From: Alnus glutinosa
Taxonomy: Eukaryota > Streptophyta > Magnoliopsida > Fagales > Betulaceae
Assembly: GCF_958979055.1 (NCBI RefSeq)
Contig: NC_084892.1
Location: 24,888,001 to 24,952,000, forward strand
Length of the DNA stretch: 64,000 bases
Reading direction: 5' to 3'
Shown here piece after piece: positions 12,203-20,957 of this stretch (position 1 is the stretch's first letter; every line of letters starts with the position of its first letter). The notes beneath the pieces are model-generated. The model was not told the origin of the DNA. It did not search any database and saw only the letters and a list, made by a program, of their open reading frames with translations. The translations under genes and the position numbers were made by a program.

Positions 12203-12604
12203 TTAAAGAACAGAGCCAATAAAACCTAAATGGAGGTTTAAAGAACAAAGCCACGAAAACCCAAGTGAAGCAGGCATTTTTATACAAGGATTTAGCACCA
12301 AATTACCAAAACCCAAGATGGAAATCTTAAAGAGAGAGAATCGGACTTGGGCTGATGAGAACGAAGGGAAGTAGATCGAATTGCGTGGAGGTGGCCGATG
12401 GATTCGGACTGGGCGACGGCGGCGAGGTGGGCAACCGTGTCGAGACTGGCTGCTTTGATTAGAGAGAGAGAGATGTTTGATTAGAGTGAGACGTGGAGAA
12501 GAGAGAGAGGGGTTATTGCAAAAGGGAAGCTGTTTTGAGCGAAATTTTTTCACCTTAGCGCCTTCCTTTCTCACTTTTAAGTTTTGGGTATTATCAGCCC
12601 ACAA
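12203..12604 (-). other. Probable transcript leader of the CACTA genes
   Basis: On the minus strand this is CT-rich with CTCTCTCT runs and moderately GC-rich words, unlike the AT-rich surroundings, as in plant 5' leaders. An open frame of 133 codons across it matches nothing recognisable. It is the only leader-like stretch upstream of the minus-strand transposase genes; the assignment is inference from position and composition. Confidence 0.35.
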
Positions 12605-12726
12605 ATAACTTGACCGATTTTTTTCTATAAAAAAAAATGTTATATATTTCTTAATAATTGTTTAAAAATATATAAGTTGTACATATATAAAAAATATAAT
12701 ATTATAATATGTATATATGAAATATA

Positions 12727-12791
12727 TGATGTATATATGTAATCGATATTAAACTATATATATTTTTTAATATTGATTACATATATACATA
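12727..12791. repeat. AT-rich hairpin
   Basis: Inverted repeat: ATGTATATATGTAATCGATA on the left and its near-perfect reverse complement about 13 bases later (around 12767-12790). It could fold into a stem of about 24 bp. No function assigned. Confidence 0.6.
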
Positions 12792-12825
12792 ATATATGAT
12801 ATTACATGGAAAAATAAACTTTAGC

Positions 12826-13258
12826 CCCTGAACTATCACCGCATTTTCATTTACACCACCAAAATTTAAAAAATGGCATCCAGGCCCTCTGAACTGCCAC
12901 TGAATGTCAAATTAGACACGTTTGCATTTGTCTACCCAAAATACCCTTGGAGTTATTAAAAATAAAATTGAAAAAAATAGCCATTTGAAAAAAATAAAAT
13001 AAAAAAAATAATGGAGCTAATATGAAATAACCGACTCCCTTTTTGGTATTTTTAGTTTTTTCTCATTTAGTTTTTTTTTTTTTAATAATTTTCTTTTTTT
13101 TCCAAATAGTAATTTTTTAATAACTTCAAGGGAATTTTGGGTAGAAAAATGACAAAATGTCTAATTTGACATGCGGTGGTAGTTCAGGGGGCCCCAATGT
13201 CAATTTGTAAAGTTTGAAGGCATAAATCAAACTGTGGTCATAGTTTAGGGGGTGAAAA
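12826..13258. mobile_element. Fold-back MITE
   Basis: The left arm begins with CCCCTGAACTATCACCGCA and the right arm ends with the inverted counterpart (TGGTCATAGTTTAGGGGGTG). The similarity continues inwards for about 150 bp on each side (including CAAATTAGACA and CTACCCAAAAT words near 12908-12952 and 13134-13172), leaving a short A/T-rich centre. No coding capacity and no clear target duplication was found. Confidence 0.7.
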
Positions 13259-13259
13259 T

Positions 13260-14110
13260 ATATTATGATCGATCGGATTACTACTTAAGATCAATCATAT
13301 ATTAGATCGATTTAATGTTCGATCGATCCAACAATCTTATCATGATTGATCAGATTAATTGACAAGGTTCGATCTTATGCACAGGATCGTTCAGAAGGTC
13401 TTATCACAATCGATCGGATGTTTGTATTATGATTGACAGTTCTAATGTGCAAGAATAATAAAAAATTCATAAAGTCATGATCATTGATTGAAATAGCTGC
13501 AAAAGGATCAATCGGATGATCTTATTGTGACTGATCATACTAATGCAAAATCCATAAAGTCAAGTTAGATTGAACTAATGCACTAGGATCGGTCGAATGT
13601 TCGATTGATCCTGCGATACTATCACAAATGATCGAACTAATATGCTTTAGGATCAATAGTACGCAAGGATCGGTCTTACGCATAAGGATCATTCGAATGG
13701 TCTTATCACAATCGATTAGACAAATGCAAAATGATTGATCGGATGTTTGTATTATAATTGATGGTTATAATGTACAATGTTAATAAATAAATAAATCCAT
13801 AGAGTTGTGATCGAGCGAAATAGCTACAAAATGATTGATCATATGTTCTTATCGTAATTGATCATATAATACAGAATCCATAGAGGCAAGTTTGATCAAA
13901 CTAATGCACAAGGATGGATCAGATGTTCGATCGATCCTACAATCCTATGATCCTATCATACTAGTGCAATAGGACTAATTGGATATTCAATCGATCAGAG
14001 TAATACACTAGGATCTATCGATTCTTCTATCAATCCAAAAAGTTTGTAGGATTATTCGATCTTACCACGATCGATGAGACTAGAACACAAAGATGATAAA
14101 AAAATCCAAA
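13260..14110. repeat. GATC-rich higher-order repeat, unit about 300 bp
   Basis: Variants of ATCGATCGGATGTT, GATCGATCC and TTATCACAATCGAT recur throughout. The block beginning GGATCGTTCAGAAGGTCTTA at 13383 recurs as GGATCATTCGAATGGTCTTA at 13685, so the larger unit is about 301 bp with roughly two and a half copies. No open frame. It sits inside the CACTA element, between the leader and the subterminal repeats. Confidence 0.7.
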
Positions 14111-14524
14111 GCATGTTATATCACGGTTTATCACAAACAAAGAATTGGACCTTGTCATTTCCTTTGAACCACTCACTTTGAGTTGCCTTCAATTAATCAG
14201 TGACTTCAGTAATTTCGATATTGAGCACTCATGTAAGATAAAGTTTCAGTTAATGGATATGGAAACATCCTCAACATTCTGTAACTTATGGTTGTACCTG
14301 GACTTTGTTAGAAAGAAGGAGAATAACCCTCCATGGATAGGGGAGAACATGACAAAACCCTTTGATTGTATAACTTGATTGTTTAAAATTAATTGTCCAA
14401 CAACCAATTAATTTAGATTTAAAATATATATATATATATATAAACTAAAAAAATTGAATAGAATGGTGCATATATAATTAAAAAAACATGAAAAAAAACC
14501 TTACAAAAACTACAATACAAGAAT

Positions 14525-15408
14525 TTATTAATTTTAATCATCTGCAGAGCAATAGCAACGACACTGTAGTCGTTGCTGATAATGAAATATTCACAACGAC
14601 TTTCATAATCATTGCTAATGATAAGATATCAGCGACAACGTCATCGTTGCTGATGTACTTTACACTATCAACAATATTGTAGTTGTTGCTAATAATCAAT
14701 TATTAGCAACGAGGATCTAAAGACGTTCCTAATGACTTTATCAGCGACGCCAATTTGTTGTTGCTGATGTACTTATTTTTTATTAATTTTAATAATCTCC
14801 AGAGCAATAGCCACGATGTTGTTGTCGTTGCTGATGTGCTTTTATTTTTATTAAATTTAATAATATGCAGAGCAATAGCAACGAGCTTGTAGTCGTTGCT
14901 GATAATCAATTATTAGCAACAACATTTGTTTGTCGTTGCTAATGACTGGATATCAACAACGATCATTGTCGTTGCTAATAAGCTCTTATTTTTATTAAAT
15001 TTAATAATATGCATAGCAATAGCGACAATCTTGTAGGCGTTGTTGATAATCAATTATTAGCAACGACATTGTAGTGTAGTTGCTAATAAATATATATCAG
15101 CGACGATAATTATCGTTGTTCATGTTAATTACTATTAGCAACAAATTAAATAGTGTTGACGCAAATGGTATATTATTGTCATTGATACTTTCCCGCCACC
15201 CAACGTGCGCAAGGAGAAACTTACCACCAAGGTATTTGTGACGATTTATTAGCGACCCCATGTTTGTCGTCATTGATTCAAATTTTTTTGAACATTAGCA
15301 ACGATTTTGAGCAACAACATATATGTCGTTGCTAAAGATGACTTATTAGCAACAACATTTATGTTGTTGCTAAAAATGTCGTTGCTACAGGCCAAATTTC
15401 TTGTAGTG
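14525..15408. mobile_element. Right terminal region of the transposase-bearing CACTA element
   Basis: Repeats of AGCAACGAC and GTCGTTGCTAAT alternate in both directions (for example 14547-14580, 14881-14942, 15341-15388) and the block ends at 15397-15408 with TTTCTTGTAGTG, the inverted CACTACAAGAAA terminus. The 3 bases after it are ATA. The repeat motif differs from that at 230-790, so the two ends belong to different CACTA families. The minus-strand transposase genes point away from this end, so this would be their upstream end. No matching left terminus was found inside the window. Confidence 0.82.
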
Positions 15409-15411
15409 ATA

Positions 15412-15690
15412 TCACTGATCACAGCCACATCAACTACAAAATCCTCACGCGCGAAACAACAAACATCAAAATTACCCTTAATGCTACCAGCACAAGGAGG
15501 AAGCCAAAGGGAAGGCAGAGTTGCTTCAAGCCAAGCATCACATACAGTGCAAGCCCAAGGTGCAGGAAATCTGCTTGATTGCTTTATCCGGGGAAGGTTG
15601 AAGACCTTCATGGATCAGCTTATTCCTGGCCATCCAAATAAAATCCAAGGTGAGAGCTGCAAATAATTGGAATCTCTTAAACTCAAATTT
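15412..15690 (-). pseudogene. LINE RNase-H-region fragment cut by the CACTA insertion
   Basis: On the minus strand, ARNKLIHEGLQPSPDKAIKQ (from about 15640) then KGNFDV and AREDFVVDVAVISD (about 15480-15410). This is the junction between the reverse-transcriptase tail and the RNase H domain found at the C-terminus of plant L1-type LINE polyproteins. Frameshifts and stops lie between the two parts. The reading ends exactly at the CACTA terminus (15408), so the CACTA element probably landed inside an old LINE. Confidence 0.6.
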
Positions 15691-16730
15691 TAGAATAGCA
15701 AGAGACACCACAGGAGAATAATAAGCTAAAATCCAATTTGAAATGGGTCTTGAAACAAAACCAATTGTCAGATTTTACCTTAATACTCTTAACATCTTAC
15801 CATTTATCATTGTATAATTTGAAGGCAGTGATTAACTAATTAAAGCGTTGTCAAATTGTTTAAGATTATATACATGACAAAATCACTCTTAATTAAAAAA
15901 AAAAAAAAAAAAAATGCCCTATACCCCCGGCTGGCCTTAGCCGTGGGGCTGGCCTTGGGTTCACGAGCCTGATGCATTTTTGTCGCGCCTTATATAACAT
16001 ATTTGTTGTAGATGCTACTTGCTAGTAATAGTTTTGATATTTTTCATTTATTTATTTTTTTAATTATTATTATTAGTCTAGATTATGCGTCCCATTGACC
16101 TGATATTGACCATGTTAGAAGTGCTGTGATGTCCAATTGGCCAGGATCTTAATTGAGATCAAATGATCAATCATTGCCTCCAAAGACCTCCCAAGATAGA
16201 CCACGCGGTTGAGTCCGTTTGCTCCGAGCACAAGGGGCCCAAGGGCCACGTTGACTGGACCTTTCGGTTCCTCCTCAATCACACCCCGATGATCAAAGAA
16301 GAAAAGCTGGGCCCATTTGATAAAATCCAAGTCCAATAAAAGATTTGGGCCTGAAAACCCATTAGTTTTTTTACCTGGGCTTTAAATCAGTTAAAAAGAC
16401 CCACCGGACCCACCTCTGAGTGACGAACCGTCATGACCCATAGACCCTCAAATGTCTGTCGGCCCTGACGAAATACAGATGAATGCGGTACAGATTCAAA
16501 CAAAACATTTTCCCGCGCAAACAGGGGTGTCAAGTTGGCGCCGCCCTATTTGAAAAACGATAAAAACGCGGTTCAACGTGGACCACGTGTAAGAACACCC
16601 CCCACTCATGCTTAGCTGTCATCTATCCCCACCGCACGATCAAACCGACTCAGCTTCCTCCAATTCCCCTCTCTCTGTGCCACCGCCTTCGGGGCCACGA
16701 TTCGAATTTCAAATATTTTCAAAACTTTAA
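15691..16730. other. Intergenic DNA upstream of the SMR gene
   Basis: Contains an A run (15894-15914) and a short GC-rich GGCTGGCCTTAGCCG motif. A minus open frame at 16115-16336 (73 codons) resembles nothing I recognise. The last 200 bases are the SMR promoter region. Confidence 0.4.
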
Positions 16731-16745
16731 AGTTTGTATATAAAT
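16731..16745 (+). promoter_or_regulatory. TATA box of the SMR gene
   Basis: The word TATATAAAT at about 16737-16745 lies about 110 bp before the ATG at 16851, a normal plant spacing for a short 5' leader. Confidence 0.55.
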
Positions 16746-16850
16746 CGTTGCTATTCTCTATATTCCTATTTTCCAGTCACAGCTATTCACCGTAGTAATT
16801 TCTCTTTGGGAGGTTAGCAAAGGTTTGAGACCGTGATCGGACGGCTGGGA

Positions 16851-17042
16851 ATGGAGGTGGACGAGAGATCTGAGGACGGCTGCACGACGCCGAAGAGCAG
16901 GGAGTTCCAGATCCCGGCCATCTGCGCTTGCCCTCCGCCGCCGAAGAAAAAATCGGTAAGTGGAAGGGTCCGGGACCCACCGAAGAACGGGTATTTCCAA
17001 CCGCCTGATCTTGACGCTCTGTTCACTGTATTTGCTTCCTAG
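16851..17042 (+). CDS. SIAMESE-RELATED (SMR4-type) cyclin-dependent kinase inhibitor
   Basis: A 63-residue, probably intronless protein. SMR proteins bind CDK-cyclin complexes and restrain mitosis, promoting endoreduplication or stress-related arrest in the nucleus. Family signatures seen in order: acidic N-terminus [22 protein letters not shown] (residues 11-22), the conserved TPK...IP block; CPPPPKKK (27-34), the proline-basic block; and [17 protein letters not shown] (43-59), the C-terminal cyclin-docking type motif. The start is the ATG at 16851; an upstream in-frame GTG would add six unconserved residues. A GTAAGT word at 16955 resembles a splice donor, but translation straight through it gives conserved family sequence, so it is not used. 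Length fits SMR4-like proteins, shorter than SIAMESE or SMR1. Confidence 0.8.
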   Translation: MEVDERSEDGCTTPKSREFQIPAICACPPPPKKKSVSGRVRDPPKNGYFQPPDLDALFTVFAS

Positions 17043-17380
17043 AAGACAAGTCTGGGCTTAGCGAGAGAGAGAGAGAGAGTATTTGATTTCGTATATACGA
17101 GTAGTATTTGTTAGGACGTGAAATTCCTTGTTTTGTTGCAAATCGTAGCAAATTGTTTTCTCAGATTGTTACACTAAATGATTAATTCGTTACATTTCCT
17201 TGGAAAATGCTATGCGATCTTATGTTTTCCTATATTTGTTCCCGAATAAATTATGCGATTCCTTCCTTTTTTTGTGTGTATTTTGTGGTTATGTCCATTC
17301 GAATAAGGTAGCAGGAATGTATGTGTATCTGTGCATGAAAGCTGAGTGGAATCAGCTTGCACGCACATGAGGGTCTTGAT
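17043..17380. other. 3' flank of the SMR gene
   Basis: AT-rich sequence with a short GA run at about 17062-17080; probably 3' untranslated and spacer DNA. No gene seen. Confidence 0.4.
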
Positions 17381-18480
17381 TTATCAAATATATTCTTATT
17401 GGTGGCAGCTTGGAAGTCAAAGAATTGTCCTTTTGACCAAAACGACATGCCATTTGTTTTGGCTATTTCTTGGGAGAGGAAGGGATGGCCTGGATTGAAA
17501 TATCCTGCAATTTGCTGGAGCTGCGTCATAAGAGTTAAATGGCTCGCCACTCCGAAAACATGCTAGGTGGTTGGACTGCCTTCAAAGGAGGCGGTCAACC
17601 ACCTCAAATTATGTTGGGCGACCGAAATGTTTTTAAAAGGGTTGGCCAAAATCATCCTCTCATTTTGAGGGAGTAGTCGGCCACCTTTAAATAGCCTGAA
17701 CGTAGTTTGACCACCTCAAAACAAGCATTTGGGGGCGGTTGAATGCTCACTACCCCAAAGCATGCTGTGTGGTTGGACTACCTCCAATATATTTGGGTGG
17801 TCAAAACGTCTTCAATAGATTGGCCGACTACCCTCTCACTTTGACGAAGTAGTTGGTCACTTTCAAAACAAGCTGAGGGTAATCAGACCATCCTGATATA
17901 TATGTTTTTATTTATTTATTTATTTTTTTGCTCTTATTGATGTGGCTCGTTTTATTCTTATTGGTGACAGCTTGGAAGTCAAGGACTTGTCATTTTGACC
18001 AAAATCACATGCCATTTGTTTTGACTAGTTGTTGGTAAAGGGAGGGACGGCCTAGATTGAGGAAAGGGGAGGGGAATGGGAATTTTAAGCATTTGGGGGC
18101 GATTGAAGGCTCATCACTCTAAAACATATTAGGGTCTTTTTAGGATAAATAGTGATTTAACATGGTATCAGAGCCAAAGGTCTTGAGTTTGAACTTTAAT
18201 TCTGTTATTTACCTTCCATTTCTATTAAAATATTCCACGCGTTGCGTTTCACCTATTAAAAAGTAGTTTGAGCCCACACGTGAGAGAGAGTATTAAAATA
18301 TTGATTAAAGAATTAAATTTACCTATTCCTATCGACTTAAATTTTTAGAACAAATGATGATTTAACAATTAAACCGCCTCTAAACATGTTGGAGTGGTTG
18401 AAATGTCCTCAACAGTTGGCTGACCACTCTCTTACCTTGACGGAGTGGTCAGCCACCTTCAAAGTAAGCTGAGGATAGAA
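17380..18480. repeat. Duplicated spacer block, offset about 561 bp
   Basis: GGCAGCTTGGAAGTCAAAGA (near 17405) recurs as GACAGCTTGGAAGTCAAGGA (near 17966), followed in both copies by CATGCCATTTGTTTTG and a GGGACGGCC-type word. The associated family GTGGTTGGACTGCCTTC ... GCGGTCAACCACCTC also recurs (17569, 17770, 18391). It is a tandem duplication later interrupted by a SMART element. No protein. Confidence 0.65.
18131..18367 (+). mobile_element. SMART/TRIM element, 5' LTR truncated
   Basis: TGGTATCAGAGC at 18163-18174 is a methionine-tRNA primer-binding site. It directly follows TTTAGGATAAATAGTGATTT + AACA (5' LTR tail, ending 18162). After about 115 bp comes a purine tract GTGAGAGAGAG (18280-18290) and a 3' LTR of 77 bp (18291-18367) ending in GATGATTTAACA. 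Total length of about 240 bp with no protein fits SMART elements. Confidence 0.75.
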
Positions 18481-19875
18481 TTGCAAGGTATCTCATATCG
18501 CCTTATTCGCCTAGGAATTCAATGACTTGTTGAACACTGTTTGAGTTACCAACTTGTATTATGATTTATTCCAACCTGGATGGAATAATGGCATGCGAAG
18601 TTGTTGGCTCATTGTGTATTGTTGTTTTGTCACCTGGTCAGCATCCAAGGGGACATCAAAAAAGGAGAAAAAAGAGACTGAATTGAATACCTTTTTTGGG
18701 CCATATATATGATTAAAATATTATTCAGCCTACTGTGTGTGTGTATATATATATATATTGGGCTAAGCCCAGAATACCATCCTTTTCAACTAAAAGTAGG
18801 GAACTTTAATAGGCATACAGCAGCTTTGTGACCTAATCTACCTGGAGTTAATAGCAAAGCTATAAATGTCACTATGTTGCGTATTTTCTAAAAGAGATAA
18901 TGTCACCAGAGTGCAGAGTAGTTGTTACTTGGATTTCACTGTTCATATTAGTTTTTAATTTTTTTTGGGGGGTCCTCTGTGGTTTCCTAATCACCCAAAA
19001 TTTGACAAGTAAGTTTTGATCAATTAGGTGCACTTGAGCTTTTCTAATCACAAACTCTTTCATTGCACGGGTCTATCTTTTATATATACAATACATATAT
19101 TCTCCTTTCTATGGTTTCCTGACCACCAAATTTGACAAGTTTGACCAATAAATCGATGCATTCCCCAAGCATTAGGTGGACATGAGCTTTTATATTCACA
19201 AACCTTTTCATTGCATGGGTCTACAGGATGACTTCTCAACCCATGGTATAAGCTTTATGAGCGGCAGATATATATCATTTTCATAACTGGCCAGATCGGG
19301 TGGTGCATCGGTCATTCGCTCCCTTCCTACGAGTTGGCACTTGGCAGAAATTTATTTGACCACCTAGACCAGCACATCCAACGGCTGTCTTCTAGTTTCG
19401 TCGACGTCTAATATTTTTCAAGTTTGAATTCAGTTTTATAAGCCTAATTAAGGGAGCATATAAATTAATAGAAACCCTCAGAATAATGAGAATGCATGAT
19501 CCTCTTATGCCATGCATTTTTGCAGCTGAAAATTTTGATGTATGGATTGAAGTCATGAAATTTTATGTTTGCTTTGGTGAAATCTTATGATCGATCATAT
19601 GGTTTAATGTCTAGCAGAATCGATCTATATATTCCTTGGTTTCAAAGACACAACAGTTGTTCAGAAGCCAATGGATTTCAAATGAAGGGAAGTAGGAAAT
19701 ACTCATGATTAATTTCCTTGGGCTACTACGGTAAGAGGGGCACTACAACTACCCTGCTCCTTCAATAAGCTACAATCTCATAAGCCATTAGCAAATTACA
19801 TCCTCAAATTTAATGTAAATTAAGTATATAGAAAACTTATCCATGAGCACAAAAAGTAAAATATTTGTTTAAGTG
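18481..19875. other. Intergenic DNA
   Basis: No gene supported. Contains a TG/TA microsatellite (about 18731-18758) and a locally duplicated block: words around TTTCCTAATCACCCAAAATT (18980) and TTTCCTGACCACCAAATTTG (19116) with CTTTCATTGCACGGGTCTA / CTTTTCATTGCATGGGTCTA further on, offset about 140 bp. Confidence 0.45.
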
Positions 19876-20121
19876 TGTCAGAATATAAGTTAAATGATTA
19901 AATTCATTTCTTTCTATTAGCTTAAGCTTTTAGGATAAGTAGTGATTTAACATGGTTATTAGAGCAGATCGATAATATCTTCAGTTCGAATCATGTCTCC
20001 TTTATTTACCTCTCATTTCAATTAAATATTTTACGTGTTGGGCCTTATTTATTAAAAGAAAGTTTGAGCTCATACGTGAGGATTATCAGCTTAAGCTTTT
20101 GAGATAAATGGTAATTTAACA
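19876..20121 (+). mobile_element. Second SMART/TRIM element
   Basis: 5' LTR 19876-19962 (87 bp, TGTCAGAATATAAG to GATTTAACA), primer-binding site TGGTTATTAGAGC at 19963 (one-base insertion relative to the standard), AGTTCGAATC downstream, and a 3' LTR copy at about 20083-20121 lacking its 5' half. Its LTR is closely similar to that at 18291-18367, so both belong to one family. Confidence 0.75.
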
Positions 20122-20132
20122 AAATGGATTTT

Positions 20133-20171
20133 TGTTGTTACTGTGCACAACAATGATGAATAATATGAAAC

Positions 20172-20214
<43 letters not shown>

Positions 20215-20424
20215 TCAAGACACAATTTACGTGGTTCGGCAATGCGCCTACGTCCACATGAGTGCGGTTATATTCAATAATGATTTAGGTTACAGCATAA
20301 TATATTTATAACAAAACTCTACTGTACGGACAGATATGAAAAACCTCAAAATACTCTTATCACTATACTGGTACTCTCGTATTACTCTCTATGCCCAAAA
20401 GAATACGAGCCACCTATTCCAACA
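20133..20424 (-). mobile_element. Solo LTR, Copia-like
   Basis: Bounded by TGTTGTTACTG on the left and CCTATTCCAACA on the right (TG...CA), 292 bp. It contains a GA microsatellite (about 20176-20210) and the words TTTACGTGGTTCGGC and GCCTACGTCCAC that recur in many plant LTRs. The 5-base flanks ATTTT and GTTTT match at four of five positions. No internal domain, so it is most simply a solo LTR. Confidence 0.6.
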
Positions 20425-20897
20425 GTTTTTTATTTTGGACGTACGACTTCAGTCTTATGTGGCATTGTTTTGATCATATATAGATAGGACTTTTTCAATT
20501 TTGGTGTTGATGGGCATTTTTTTTTTTTTTTTGGTGGGCTTGTATCAATTTTGCAATGCAAGTAAAATGAATCTAGATGGCATTGACATGTCTTTGGCAC
20601 GATTAATTCTAGAGAGTGATTGAAACAATGACAAAGTTGCGACATATAGTACTTGTTCAATTAATTGACTTTTTAACTACATAGGATAATTTTACAATCC
20701 AAAATTGTACATCAATTTCGTTTATTACCCAGAGGTAATCGAATTTAATTATTATAGATGGCACAGGGAGATTTTTACTTCACCAACACTCTAAAATTCA
20801 GCTTGACCAACACCTATGGCCGAGAGAAGGCCATGACAGTACTATGAAGCCCCCCCATGAAAACTCCATCTTCTATTCGATGGCCACCTAATTTCTC
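20425..20897. other. Upstream region of laccase 1
   Basis: AT-rich spacer with a T run at about 20518-20532; the last part is presumed promoter. A short CACCAACACTC and GACCAACACC pair (about 20780-20815) resembles AC-type elements seen at phenylpropanoid genes, but this is weak. Confidence 0.4.
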
Positions 20898-20904
20898 TAT
20901 ATAA
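20898..20904 (+). promoter_or_regulatory. TATA box of laccase 1
   Basis: TATATAA lies 54 bp before the ATG; transcription would start about 30 bp downstream, giving a short leader. Confidence 0.65.
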
Positions 20905-20957
20905 TAAGCCTCGAGCTCCAAGGCTATTCGCAACAACCACAAACAAGAGAGCTAGAG

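Noticed and set aside
16955..16962. Splice donor GTAAGT inside the SMR gene
   Set aside because: Reading through it gives the conserved C-terminal SMR motif and a stop; splicing there would remove it.
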